64,000 bases of DNA from an uncultured Cytophagales bacterium (GTDB lineage: Bacteria > Bacteroidota > Bacteroidia > Cytophagales > Thermonemataceae), in contig CALLAC010000001.1 of the NCBI GenBank assembly GCA_938002655.1, forward strand, positions 1-64,000, in the 5' to 3' direction. The translations under genes were made by a program, and so were the position numbers. Positions within the stretch are counted from its first letter, which is position 1, and every line of letters starts with the position of its first letter. Positions 43,718 to 53,164 of this stretch are shown here, piece after piece. The notes under the pieces were generated by a model that saw only the letters and a program-made list of their open reading frames with translations, made no database searches and had not been told where the DNA came from.

Positions 43718-44977
43718 TCAAGCATCTAATTCGCCTGCAATTACATTGAGGCTACTCATAATCATAATGGCATCGGAGATTTGCTGTCCTTTGCACATTT
43801 CGGTATAAGCCTGATAATAAATAAAGCAAGGACGGCGGAAATGCAAACGATAAGGGGTTCTACCACCATCAGAAATCAAATAGAAGCCTAATTCGCCGTT
43901 ACCTCCTTCTACACAGTGATAGACCTCGCCTACGGGGGCATCAATTTCTCCCATTACAATTTTGAAGTGATAAATGAGAGCTTCCATGTTTTTATAGACT
44001 TCTTGTTTGGGTGGCAGGTAGTAGCGGGGGTCATTGGCATGGTAGCTACCTTCGGCTTTGGGGAGTTTATCCATAGCTTGCTGAATAATACGCAGGCTTT
44101 GCCACATTTCTTCGTTGCGTACCATAAAGCGGTCGTAGGTATCGCCATTTTCACCTACGGGAATATCGAATTCAAAATCTTGATAACCTGAATAAGGCTC
44201 ATTGACGCGTACGTCATAATCTACACCGCAAGCACGCAAATTGGGTCCTGTAAAGCCATAGTTCAAAGCTCTTTCAGCAGAAATAGCCCCAACGCCTATG
44301 GTTCTGTCCATGAAGATACGATTACGATTGAAAAGAGTTTCAAACTCTTTGAGTACAGGGGGAAATTCTTTGAGCAGTTTCTTGATGCCTGCAATAGCTT
44401 TTTGAGAAAAATCTCTTTCCAAGCCGCCAATTCTGCCCATATTGGTAGTGAGCCTTGCTCCACAAACTTCTTCGTAGATGTCGTAAATATGCTCACGCCA
44501 TTGGTAGATATACAAAAATCCTGAAAAAGCCCCGCTATCTACTCCCAAAATACCATTGCAAATGATGTGGTCGGCTATGCGAGCCAATTCCATCAAGATT
44601 ACTCGCATATATTGAGCCTTTTGGGGTACTTCTACACCCAAAAGTTTCTCTACGGTCATCCACCAGCCCATATTGTTGATAGGGGAGGAGCAGTAGTTCA
44701 TTCTATCGGTGAGGGTAGTAATCTGATAGAAAGGTCTTTGTTCAGCAATTTTTTCAAAAGCTCTGTGAATATACCCTATGGTAGATTCGCCTGCTACGAT
44801 TTTTTCGCCGTCCATTAGGAGTACATTCTGAAAAATGCCATGTGTGGCAGGGTGCGTAGGACCCAAATTGAGCGTGATTAGCTCATTCATATACATTGCG
44901 TCCTCAATTTTGGTGCTTTTATAGCCAATGTTATCCAAGAGTTGAGGATCTTTTTCCACAGGAACTATGTTAGCCAT
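43718..44977 (-). CDS. nuoD: NADH-quinone oxidoreductase subunit D
   Basis: The 419-aa protein is the 49-kDa-type subunit of complex I: 'ITLNLGPTHPATHGIFQNVLLMDGE', 'GYIHRAFEKIAEQRPFYQ', 'FYQITTLTDRMNYCS' and the C-terminal 'SLNVIAGELDA'. It lines the quinone pocket. The usual neighbours nuoC and nuoE/F/G are absent; nuoI lies upstream beyond a 300-base gap. Start ATG 44977. Confidence 0.97.
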   Translation of the reverse strand: MANIVPVEKDPQLLDNIGYKSTKIEDAMYMNELITLNLGPTHPATHGIFQNVLLMDGEKIVAGESTIGYIHRAFEKIAEQRPFYQITTLTDRMNYCSSPINNMGWWMTVEKLLGVEVPQKAQYMRVILMELARIADHIICNGILGVDSGAFSGFLYIYQWREHIYDIYEEVCGARLTTNMGRIGGLERDFSQKAIAGIKKLLKEFPPVLKEFETLFNRNRIFMDRTIGVGAISAERALNYGFTGPNLRACGVDYDVRVNEPYSGYQDFEFDIPVGENGDTYDRFMVRNEEMWQSLRIIQQAMDKLPKAEGSYHANDPRYYLPPKQEVYKNMEALIYHFKIVMGEIDAPVGEVYHCVEGGNGELGFYLISDGGRTPYRLHFRRPCFIYYQAYTEMCKGQQISDAIMIMSSLNVIAGELDA

Positions 44978-45277
44978 ATATTTTCAGATATGAGTACGAA
45001 ATACAAAAACAAGAGAATTTTTTTATTCAACCTCAATATTAGTAAATATGTTTGTAGTAGCCAAAATAAATTTAGATTTTTAGTATTTTGGAGTAGCAGG
45101 TAAAAAGCGGGGTCAAGAAATAAAAAGCAGGCTATAACGAAATTTTTTCGTAATTATTTACGTTCAAAAAGGGTAGATGTTAAGCCGTTTGCGGTAAAAG
45201 TTTTACTTTGTCTACAACGTTGTCAATCCTGTTTCTATGTTACAAATTTAGACTTAAACAGTTACATTTTTTTGATA
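44978..45277. other. 300-base gene-free gap between nuoD and nuoI
   Basis: No ORF with coding character and no clear RNA gene. It contains a reverse-strand TAAATTTG -7-like box at 45243-45250 without a -33 partner, and a small AT-rich hairpin (ACGAAA/TTTCGT, around 45138). The gap is long for two subunits of one complex. I see nothing else. Confidence 0.6.
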
Positions 45278-45934
45278 TTAGCTTTTAGGCTTGAATTTAG
45301 GTTTGAAAACGACTTTGTCTTTGCTTTCGGTTTGGTGATGTTCTTTTTGAGTTTTTTCTTTGGCAGTTTGCTTTTTAGTTTCTTCTTTTTCTTGGAGATA
45401 TTTTTCGTAGAGGGCTTTTTTTTCAGCTATTTCGGCTTGGCTCATATTAGCAAAATGAAAGTTGTGCAGAGTAATATCTGAAACGGTGTAATCGTACTCG
45501 TCTGTCATAATGAGGCATTCGGTAGGGCAGACCGTAGTGCAAAGCCCGCAGAAACAGCACTTTGCCATATCAATATCAAATTTGGCAGCGTAGATGCGTT
45601 TACTTGTGCCGTCGGAGGTTTTACCGAATTCTTCGGTAGCCTTAATAGGCTCAATTTCAATACAATTTACAGGACAAATTTTGGCACATTTATCACAAAC
45701 AATGCAGTCGTCTATTTCATTGTACAGTTTGTAGCGTCCTATTTCAGGGGTTGGGAGTTTTTCTTTGGGATACTCTAGGGTTACTCTACCTGTATTTTGC
45801 TGAAAATAGGTATTTTCAGTAATAAACACAGGTTTTTGCTTTCGAAAAGCCTTACGAAAGTGGCTGAAAGTAACTTGAAAGCCTTTCCAAGTTGTTTTGA
45901 TAGCTTGTAGGATATTTTTGAAGTAAGAGTTCAT
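45278..45934 (-). CDS. nuoI: NuoI-type 2x[4Fe-4S] subunit of NADH-quinone oxidoreductase
   Basis: The 218-aa protein has the two tetranuclear-cluster motifs 'CIVCDKCAKICPVNCIEI' and 'CCFCGLCTTVCPTECLIMT', with the N-terminal amphipathic helix region and 'GRVTLEYPKEKLPTPEIGRYKLYN' typical of NuoI. The C-terminal ~45 residues are a Lys/Glu/Gln-rich extension. Start ATG 45934 overlaps the stop of the 4HB sensor gene by four bases (ATGA). Other nuo genes except nuoD are absent from the window. Confidence 0.93.
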   Translation of the reverse strand: MNSYFKNILQAIKTTWKGFQVTFSHFRKAFRKQKPVFITENTYFQQNTGRVTLEYPKEKLPTPEIGRYKLYNEIDDCIVCDKCAKICPVNCIEIEPIKATEEFGKTSDGTSKRIYAAKFDIDMAKCCFCGLCTTVCPTECLIMTDEYDYTVSDITLHNFHFANMSQAEIAEKKALYEKYLQEKEETKKQTAKEKTQKEHHQTESKDKVVFKPKFKPKS

Positions 45935-46596
45935 TGCATCATGTATACAAAGCCTAACCAAGTTCCTGTAACAATCATAGCCATAATCACAACACCCATT
46001 GTCAGATACAAGGCAAGACGAATCGCATTTGCTTCTTGGATAGATTCTTTTCGCAATTTTTCACCAATTTTCAGTTGTACATCGGTAATACGATGAATAG
46101 GTTCAATAATTTTTTTAAATTCTTCTGATGCTTCGGTACTGAACAAGGTTCTTGCTGATTCGGCATCGGTGGCAAAAAGTTTAACTATTTCACTTTCTAA
46201 TTGTTTGTATTTGAAAATTTCTTTTCGGTAGTTTACCAGAAAACGATTTTCTTCTTCTACCAAATGGCTTTCAGCATATTTAGAGGCAATAGAATCGATA
46301 CTTTTATGGTTTTTCTCAATTTTTTCAAGAATATCTTTTTGCATAAACGGATTATCAAGATAGAGATATTCTTCTAAAAACAAGCGGTTTTCGTAAAGTT
46401 TTTCAGTCAGATTAGCCATTTCTACGGCGGGCAACAGTCGGTTGTAGTAGAGGCTGTTTATGTCTTCTGCTACCCGATTGATACCCATAATGCCGATGAG
46501 CGAGACGGTCATGATAATGCCTGTGATAACAGCAAAAATTGCAAAAACTTGTCTACGAATGCCGGTTTTTTTGTACCAATCAGTTTTAAGAGTCAT
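45931..46596 (-). CDS. four-helix-bundle membrane sensor without output domain, coupled to nuoI
   Basis: The 221-aa protein has a span at ~18-42, a helical extracytoplasmic domain (~43-190) matching the 4HB_MCP ligand-binding module ('AEDINSLYYNRLLPAVEMANL'), and a second span (~192-215), then stops. No HAMP, kinase or methyl-accepting tail follows. Its TGA overlaps the nuoI ATG by four bases. A promoter lies directly upstream, separate from the large kinase. It may sense periplasmic or membrane state and interact with another protein in the membrane; this is inference. Confidence 0.82.
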   Translation of the reverse strand: MTLKTDWYKKTGIRRQVFAIFAVITGIIMTVSLIGIMGINRVAEDINSLYYNRLLPAVEMANLTEKLYENRLFLEEYLYLDNPFMQKDILEKIEKNHKSIDSIASKYAESHLVEEENRFLVNYRKEIFKYKQLESEIVKLFATDAESARTLFSTEASEEFKKIIEPIHRITDVQLKIGEKLRKESIQEANAIRLALYLTMGVVIMAMIVTGTWLGFVYMMQ

Positions 46597-46614
46597 TTTT
46601 CAGAGATTTTCAGC

Positions 46615-46644
46615 CAAAACTACTAAAAAGTTTGAAAGTTCAAA
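46615..46644 (-). promoter_or_regulatory. promoter of the 4HB sensor-nuoI unit (TTTG-N18-TAGTTTTG)
   Basis: Reverse-strand TTTG at 46641-46644 and TAGTTTTG at 46615-46622, spacer 18, placing the start of transcription about ten bases ahead of the ATG at 46596. Confidence 0.55.
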
Positions 46645-46686
46645 AGTTGCCTGTTTCAAAAGTTTGTACGAGTATGGCTGGGTTTG

Positions 46687-49600
46687 CTATTCTTTATTTG
46701 TAATTAGAGGCAATTCAATGAAAAAGCAAGTTCCCATATCTTTTTCGGTTTCGAACCAAATTTTTCCGCCTGCGTGTTCTATGCCTTGTTTGGCAAGGGC
46801 AAGTCCTATGCCTGAGCCTGTAAATTTGGTACTAAAATTGGGTTGAAATACTTTGGATTGAATTTCTTCGGGGATACCACTGCCATTATCTCGAATTTCT
46901 ATGCGTACGCAATTGTTTTCATTTTTGTAAAGAGCCACTAAAATTTCGGGGGTTCTTTCATTGGGTACTGCTTGTTTGGCATTAAGTATTAGATTGGTAA
47001 ATATTTGCATCATTAGTTGGCTGTCACCTTTTACGATGAATTTTCCTTTTTCAATATGCCGAATCAGGTGGATATCTGTATCGTTTTCATAAAGGAGTAG
47101 TGTTTGCTTGAGCGTGTGAGCTATGTCAAATTCTTTACTTTCGGGCTCTTTCATGCGAGCAAAAGCACTGAAAGAGGAGGCGATACTGCTGAGTAAATCA
47201 ATTTGTGTAAGTACGGTTTCAAAAGGTTTTTCAATAATTTCTTTCATTTCAGGGTAATTTTTGTAGATTTTATACATGAGATGTTCTAAGGTGAGTTTCA
47301 TAGGTGTCAGTGGATTTTTGATTTCGTGAGCCACTTGCTTTGCCATTTGCCGCCAGGCGGCTTCTTTTTCCGATTGGGCGAGAGCCTTTTTGCTAGCTTC
47401 TAGTTTGATAAGCATTTTATTGTACTCATTTACCAGCAAACCTATTTCATCATCAGAATCCCATTGCAAGGGTTCGTTGGTGGTTTGTAGGGTTGTACGG
47501 CGAATTTTTTGGGTAATAATCGCCAAAGGTTCGGTGAGCAGGTTGGAGGTAAAGTAAGAAGTAATTACAAAAATGAGGAAAATAATCGTGAAAATATTGA
47601 TAATAGTGGTAAAAATACCTGTTAGCTTTTTATCTCTTTCATCTTCGGCATCAAAGAATGGGATATTGAGGATAGCGAGCAGTTGGTTATTTTCGAAAGA
47701 GCGAATTGCCCAATATACAGCCTTGTAGTTGAGATTACCGATGTTTTCGGCAAGCATAGTGCTGGTTTCTTTCCTTTCTACGATTTGCCACAAGGCTTCG
47801 GGGGCTATATTTTTAGAAAGCAAACGACTATCATAAATACTAGGTTGGCTGGTTACGAGTAGTTTTCCTTGTATATCAAAAACGTTCAAATCTGACTGGG
47901 CATATAAAGCTACACTATTTACCTCATTGAGCAATTCTTTTTTAGTTTTCATTCTAGATATAGTATCGTATTCGGATTTATTCAAATCATTTTTATAGTT
48001 TTGTATTACGCTCAAGAGGCTATTAGAGGCTTTCTCTGCTTTTTGTAAAAAATTCTGATTCAAATCATTTTCGTAAGAGCTACTTACTACTTGCAAAGTA
48101 ATGATACTGAAAATAATGAGAGGAAAGAAAAAGGCGAGATTTAAAAATATTTGAATACGTGTAGCAAGTGTAATTTTTTTGCGTTGATAATAGTTGATGA
48201 GCCCATATGTCGAAAGAATAAGAGCTATCAAGGTAACAAGAAAAAGAAACAAAATCGAAAAGTTGGCAAAAGTATTTTTGAAATCGTATTCGGGCAATGA
48301 AACAACTACTACTTTCCCATTTTCGCCTCGGAAGGCAAAATGCTTGTATCCCTGAAAATCATAGCCTTGTTGATATAATTTTTGAATGCTTAAAAGTCCT
48401 TCTTTGAAATTTTTGTAGTAATTGCAATCTCCTTGCGAGTAAATAAGTTGTTGATTTTTTTGTTCAGAATTGTCAGAAATTCTGAAAATAGCATAGGATA
48501 AATCACTAATCTTTATATCTTCTTGAATTTTTTCGTTGCGAAGCAGTACAGGATACACCTTGAAAGAAGTAGTTTTTCGTTTTTTAAGTGTAAGAATTAC
48601 ATAACCCAAAGTTTGCCCTGATTGCTTGATTTCTACGAAATCAATATACATTTTAAAGAGATTAAAGTCGATTTTTTGTTCTATGGCTTGAGCTTCGTTG
48701 ATAAAAAAGCGGTCAATTTTATCTGTTTTGAATACAGGGTCTTGGTAAGTTTTTACCCAATCGTCATATTTTATTTGTGTATTGTTGCTGATAGGATATC
48801 CTTCACTATCAAACACTAAAACTTCAACTTCATAATCTGGAAATTCATTTTTTATGTATTGCTTGCGAATACGTTTTTCGATAATATTTTTATCTACTAT
48901 CGATAGCGAGGCTTTGAAAAAAAATTTGAGCGGCAAATCCAACTGAATTTCTTCAATGATATTATCCAGAATATGTTCCGTTTTAAAGTCTCTGGATACG
49001 AGTAAATTTTCGCCAAATCTGCGTATTTCTTTGTTTTGGGCTTGTGTAGAAAAATAACGTAGAGCATATGTTCCTGCGATGGCACACCACAGCGAACCTA
49101 TCAGCAGATACAAAATGGAAATATTACGAAAACGATATAAAAATTGAGGCAAACGGAAAAAGTACAAAATCAGTAAATATATGCCATTGAGTAAGATTAA
49201 AAATGCTTCGAAATTGCCGGTAAAATAGGTAATAGAAGAATGCAAAATGGTTGCAATTCCAAAAATAAGAGTAAATATAGGGTAGTGGTTGTCTAGAAAA
49301 CGTATCAGGAGGCGTCCTATCAGGTGTAAAAGCAGAAAATAAATCGTAGAAAGCAATACAAATACTCCAAAAGCCGCCCAATGAGGCAAATGAAAATGAA
49401 TATTTTTTGAAATATCTAATACGAGCTGTGAGTTGGTAAAAATAGTACTAAATATGCCAAAAATCTCATAAAACGAAACATAACTCAAAAAAATAAGTAG
49501 TAGCGAAACCCAATATTTAGCCCAAATTTCTTTCTTTGGACTAACCTTCTGAAAAATAAAGGTTTTTGGGAAATTTCTTTGTATAAGAAATACTATCCAA

Positions 49601-50517
49601 AGTGCTACGAGTAGGTTTATGAGCAAATCGCCCAACGAAGGTGACCACGATGAGGACGCATAAAATTGTGGATTGAACAAATCAGTTTCCCAAAAACTAT
49701 GAGGAATTTGATTTCTGAGCATCAGCCATCGTACCAAAAGCCAATAGAATGCAAAAATCAGAAGGAAAATTTCGTAATATTTTTTTCTCTGAAAGAAATC
49801 TTGCCATTTCCAAACAAAAACAAAGAGCATCAGAAAAGCTCCTACAAAGCACACAAGCGAAACAGCAAGCCAATATAAATGAGGAGGTTCTTTCTTGATA
49901 CAATAAGCCAGCGAGAATAGATATTCGTTTTCTGCTGTGACAATCTGTTTTTTCGGGATAAATGTTTTGCTGATTTCAAGTTGTTTATCAGGAAAAATAC
50001 GGGGATTAACTTGTGGGGTTAGGTATTTGTTTTGCAGGCTATAACGCACTTGCAGAGGCAGATAAGTGAAAATCTCAATTTTGTTTTCTTCTTTATTAGT
50101 TTTGAAAAAATCTCTGTGAAAGATGTAGTATCCGTTTTGTAGCTCAAAGAATTTGATGGTGTAATTGCCTGCAATCAAATCATAATCAGGAATAAAGCGA
50201 TTATCTGACCAAAAGAGAAGCTTTTCATTTTTGAATATTACACAAGGATATTGATGTTTTTTTTTGATTTCAACAAGGCTGATAACATTATCTTCCTGAA
50301 AGATTTCTTCAATTTCTTTACTTTCAGCTTTTAAGACTTCTATTTCACGGATAACGTTGTTCTGAATACTTGCTTGGTACTTTTCGTCGATGCTTACAGG
50401 GGCTTGATTTTGGTGGATTAAGAAAGCTATCTTGCCGAGCAAAAACAAGCCCACTGCCCATAAAAGGCTATGTAAGTAATAACGAGAAAGAAAATTATGC
50501 AGTTTGTTGAAGAGCAT
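46687..50517 (-). CDS. very large NtrY-like sensor histidine kinase
   Basis: The 1276-aa protein begins with a membrane span (~15-30) and an extracytoplasmic domain (~30-205). A block of about eight spans (~210-500) and another extracytoplasmic region (~510-740) follow, then a further span, a dCache-like sensor region (~800-965), a span and HAMP (~985-1040). The NtrY-type H-box is 'QVAHEIKNPLTPMKLTLEHL' (~1065), and the HATPase domain has 'NLILNAKQAVPNE', 'DNGSGIPEE' and 'GSGIGLALAKQGIEHAGG'. Start ATG 50517 is used in place of a TTG three codons upstream. No response regulator is adjacent. Similar 1200-aa kinases occur in Bacteroidota; the signal is unknown. Confidence 0.88.
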   Translation of the reverse strand: MLFNKLHNFLSRYYLHSLLWAVGLFLLGKIAFLIHQNQAPVSIDEKYQASIQNNVIREIEVLKAESKEIEEIFQEDNVISLVEIKKKHQYPCVIFKNEKLLFWSDNRFIPDYDLIAGNYTIKFFELQNGYYIFHRDFFKTNKEENKIEIFTYLPLQVRYSLQNKYLTPQVNPRIFPDKQLEISKTFIPKKQIVTAENEYLFSLAYCIKKEPPHLYWLAVSLVCFVGAFLMLFVFVWKWQDFFQRKKYYEIFLLIFAFYWLLVRWLMLRNQIPHSFWETDLFNPQFYASSSWSPSLGDLLINLLVALWIVFLIQRNFPKTFIFQKVSPKKEIWAKYWVSLLLIFLSYVSFYEIFGIFSTIFTNSQLVLDISKNIHFHLPHWAAFGVFVLLSTIYFLLLHLIGRLLIRFLDNHYPIFTLIFGIATILHSSITYFTGNFEAFLILLNGIYLLILYFFRLPQFLYRFRNISILYLLIGSLWCAIAGTYALRYFSTQAQNKEIRRFGENLLVSRDFKTEHILDNIIEEIQLDLPLKFFFKASLSIVDKNIIEKRIRKQYIKNEFPDYEVEVLVFDSEGYPISNNTQIKYDDWVKTYQDPVFKTDKIDRFFINEAQAIEQKIDFNLFKMYIDFVEIKQSGQTLGYVILTLKKRKTTSFKVYPVLLRNEKIQEDIKISDLSYAIFRISDNSEQKNQQLIYSQGDCNYYKNFKEGLLSIQKLYQQGYDFQGYKHFAFRGENGKVVVVSLPEYDFKNTFANFSILFLFLVTLIALILSTYGLINYYQRKKITLATRIQIFLNLAFFFPLIIFSIITLQVVSSSYENDLNQNFLQKAEKASNSLLSVIQNYKNDLNKSEYDTISRMKTKKELLNEVNSVALYAQSDLNVFDIQGKLLVTSQPSIYDSRLLSKNIAPEALWQIVERKETSTMLAENIGNLNYKAVYWAIRSFENNQLLAILNIPFFDAEDERDKKLTGIFTTIINIFTIIFLIFVITSYFTSNLLTEPLAIITQKIRRTTLQTTNEPLQWDSDDEIGLLVNEYNKMLIKLEASKKALAQSEKEAAWRQMAKQVAHEIKNPLTPMKLTLEHLMYKIYKNYPEMKEIIEKPFETVLTQIDLLSSIASSFSAFARMKEPESKEFDIAHTLKQTLLLYENDTDIHLIRHIEKGKFIVKGDSQLMMQIFTNLILNAKQAVPNERTPEILVALYKNENNCVRIEIRDNGSGIPEEIQSKVFQPNFSTKFTGSGIGLALAKQGIEHAGGKIWFETEKDMGTCFFIELPLITNKE

Positions 50518-50577
50518 ACATCCCAAAACTTCCCGAAAATTAAAAACTTTCAGGAAGTTAGTGAAATTTGTTCAAAA

Positions 50578-52242
50578 TTATACCAACTTTTTATATTTGA
50601 TACGTTTAGGAGCATCGTTGCCCAATCGTTTCTTACGATTTTCTTCATACTCGCTGTAATTGCCTTCGAAGAAATACACTTGCGAGTTTCCTTCAAAAGC
50701 GAGAATATGTGTGCAAATTCTGTCCAAAAACCACCTGTCGTGAGAAATAATGACAGCACAGCCACCAAAATTTTCCAAAGCCTCTTCCAAAGCACGTAAA
50801 GTATTTACGTCCAAGTCGTTGGTGGGTTCGTCCAGCAGTAGCAAGTTTCCTCCTTCTTTGAGGGTCATTGCTAGATGTACTCTATTTCTTTCGCCTCCTG
50901 AAAGTACGCCGATTTTCTTTTCTTGGTCGTTACCTGTAAAGTTAAATTTGCTTACGTAAGCTCTTGCATTGACTTGCGTACTTCCGAGCTGTATCCACTC
51001 ATTTCCTTCCGAAATTGCCTGATAGACGGTTTTTTCGGGGTCTAAATTATCGTGTTCTTGGTCTACGTAAGCAATTTTTACAGTTTCTCCGATTTCAAAT
51101 GTACCGCTATCGGGTTTTTCTTTGCCTGTAATGAGTTTGAAAAGTGTAGTTTTTCCTGCTCCGTTGGGTCCTATCACGCCTACGATGCCTGCGGGAGGGA
51201 GTGTAAAGCTCAGATTTTCAAACAAGAGTTTATCGCCATAAGATTTGCTCACATGGTTTGCGATAATGACTTTATTTCCCAGGCGTGGTCCGGGGGGAAT
51301 GTATAGTTCTAATTTAGCCTCTTTTTCTTTACTTTCTTCTGAAAGCAGTTTCTCATAGGCATTTAGGCGTGCTTTTGATTTTGCCTGACGAGCTTTGGGA
51401 GCCATTCGTACCCATTCAAGTTCTCTTTCAAGGGTTTTCATACGTTTGGTTTCGGTTTTTTCTTCTTGTGCCAAGCGTTTTTGTTTTTGCTCTAGCCAAG
51501 AAGAATAATTACCTTTCCAAGGAATACCTTCACCTCTATCAAGTTCTAAAATCCAGCCTGCTACGTTATCTAGGAAGTAGCGGTCGTGGGTTACAGCAAT
51601 CACAGTACCTTTGTATTCTTGCAAATGTCTTTCAAGCCATTGTACTGATTCTGCATCTAGATGGTTGGTGGGCTCGTCGAGCAAAAGTATATCGGGTTGT
51701 TGTAAAAGCAAACGGCATAGAGCTACACGGCGTTTTTCTCCTCCTGAAAGGTTGGCTATGATGGCATCGGGAGGAGGGCAACGCAGAGCGTCCATGGCTT
51801 TTTCTAAGCGAGCATCTAATGTCCAAGCGTCCAAGTGGTCAAGTTTTTCTTGTATTTCGGCTTGTTGAGCAATGAGTTTATCAAAATCGGCATCGGGTTC
51901 AGCAAAAGCCGCATTAATTTTGTCAAATTCTTTGAGTAATCTGACTGTTTCGGCAACGCCTTCTTCTACAACTTGGCGTACTGTTTTAGATTTATCAAAA
52001 TCAGGTTCTTGGGGCAAATAGCCTACGGTATAATTGCCGTTAAAGACTACTTCGCCCTGGTAGTCCTTATCTAAACCTGCAATAATTTTCATCAACGTAG
52101 ATTTCCCCGAACCATTGAGCCCAAGAATCCCAATTTTGGCACCATAGAAAAATGAAAGATAGATATTTTTCAAAACTTGCTTATTAGGTGGAAAAATTTT
52201 ATTCACACCCGCCATAGAAAAGATGATTTTTTCGTCTTGCAT
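50578..52242 (-). CDS. ettA: energy-dependent translational throttle protein EttA
   Basis: The 554-aa ABC-F ATPase has two ABC domains: Walker A 'GLNGSGKSTLMK' and 'GPNGAGKTTLFK', signatures 'LSGGEKRRVALC' and 'LSGGERNRVHLA', Walker B 'ILLLDEPTNHLD' and 'LLLLDEPTNDLD'. Between them is the interdomain linker ('RMAPKARQAKSKARLNAYEKLL') and an arm in domain 1, as in EttA. It binds the ribosomal E site and couples initiation to energy state. No membrane domains. A TACTTTTG box is at 52266-52273. Confidence 0.95.
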   Translation of the reverse strand: MQDEKIIFSMAGVNKIFPPNKQVLKNIYLSFFYGAKIGILGLNGSGKSTLMKIIAGLDKDYQGEVVFNGNYTVGYLPQEPDFDKSKTVRQVVEEGVAETVRLLKEFDKINAAFAEPDADFDKLIAQQAEIQEKLDHLDAWTLDARLEKAMDALRCPPPDAIIANLSGGEKRRVALCRLLLQQPDILLLDEPTNHLDAESVQWLERHLQEYKGTVIAVTHDRYFLDNVAGWILELDRGEGIPWKGNYSSWLEQKQKRLAQEEKTETKRMKTLERELEWVRMAPKARQAKSKARLNAYEKLLSEESKEKEAKLELYIPPGPRLGNKVIIANHVSKSYGDKLLFENLSFTLPPAGIVGVIGPNGAGKTTLFKLITGKEKPDSGTFEIGETVKIAYVDQEHDNLDPEKTVYQAISEGNEWIQLGSTQVNARAYVSKFNFTGNDQEKKIGVLSGGERNRVHLAMTLKEGGNLLLLDEPTNDLDVNTLRALEEALENFGGCAVIISHDRWFLDRICTHILAFEGNSQVYFFEGNYSEYEENRKKRLGNDAPKRIKYKKLV

Positions 52243-52414
52243 AAAACTTTCTTTTGAATTGCAGGCAAAAGTAAAACATTTTGGTTAATTTTATACATTT
52301 TTTGAAAGAGCTTTTGGTTAAATATTTACTATTTGTTGTTTTTTTCTTGTATTTTTGTTGAGTTGTTTTGTCTATTTCCAAATAGTTGGGTAAGTAGGCA
52401 ACAAAAATCGTCAA

Positions 52415-52449
52415 AACCTATAAGGTTTTAAAAAAACCTTATAGGTTTG
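52415..52449. repeat. palindromic repeat (AAACCTATAAGGTTT family)
   Basis: A perfect 15-bp inverted repeat AAACCTATAAGGTTT / AAACCTTATAGGTTT with a 5-base centre lies in the gap between ettA and the CAP gene. The same kind of core occurs in other gaps in the window. Confidence 0.75.
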
Positions 52450-52477
52450 GCAGGTACTGGTTAAAAGCTATTTTATT

Positions 52478-53035
52478 ATGAAAAAAATTTTTTTATTTTT
52501 CCTTTGGCTGATTATCAGTAGTGTACGAGCTCAGAATAATGGTGTAAAAGAGGCTTTTGAGTATTTGAATAAAATCCGAAAAAATCCTGCTTGGTATAGC
52601 AAGGAAATAGGTATTGATTTATCTGCCCTGCAAGCTCGGCATGCTTTACAATGGAATGATACACTGGCTCGTGTAGCACAAGCTAAGGCAGAAGATATGC
52701 TCAAACGTAAGTATTTTGCCCATACCAATCCCGAAGGCAAAGGCATCAATATCCTGATGTATGAGGCAGGTTACGGCATACCCAAAGAATGGACAGAGCC
52801 TATTAGTAGCAATTATTTTGAGTCTATTGTTGCAGGGGTTACTACACCCAAGGAGGGGATAATTTATTTGCTAAAAGATAAAGGCGAAATAGACCATCGG
52901 AAGGCAGGGCATCGCAGTCATTTGTTGGGAGTAGATAAGTTCTATGCCAATCTGACCGATATAGGCATAGGTTGGGCGAAAGGAGGGAGTTTAGGCTCTT
53001 ATCTGTGTGTAATCATTGCTAAAAAAAAATGGTGA
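52478..53035 (+). CDS. secreted CAP (SCP/PR1) domain protein
   Basis: The 185-aa protein has a signal peptide ('KKIFLFFLWLIISSVRAQ') and a single CAP domain: 'FEYLNKIRKNPAWYS', 'LQWNDTLARVAQAKAEDMLKRKYFAHTNPEG', and 'GHRSHLLGVDKFYANLTDIGIGWAKG'. The two His residues and the acidic residue of the CAP cavity appear to be present. Bacterial CAP proteins are exported; activity is generally unknown. It is divergent from ettA. Confidence 0.88.
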   Translation: MKKIFLFFLWLIISSVRAQNNGVKEAFEYLNKIRKNPAWYSKEIGIDLSALQARHALQWNDTLARVAQAKAEDMLKRKYFAHTNPEGKGINILMYEAGYGIPKEWTEPISSNYFESIVAGVTTPKEGIIYLLKDKGEIDHRKAGHRSHLLGVDKFYANLTDIGIGWAKGGSLGSYLCVIIAKKKW

Positions 53036-53066
53036 AGGCAAAACTAACACAAAACTTGGTATAAAA

Positions 53067-53098
53067 TTTGTTTTTTTTTTGATTTACAAATATTTTTG
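53067..53098 (+). promoter_or_regulatory. promoter of the PorP-SPOR gene (TTTG-N20-TATTTTTG)
   Basis: TTTG at 53067-53070 and TATTTTTG at 53091-53098, 20 bases apart, giving a leader of about 60 bases before the ATG at 53165. Confidence 0.65.
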
Positions 53099-53164
53099 CA
53101 AAAAGTTTCTTTTTTCAGAAAGCCCATGCATCTTTACAGAAGCATGATTTTAAACTATTTAAGA

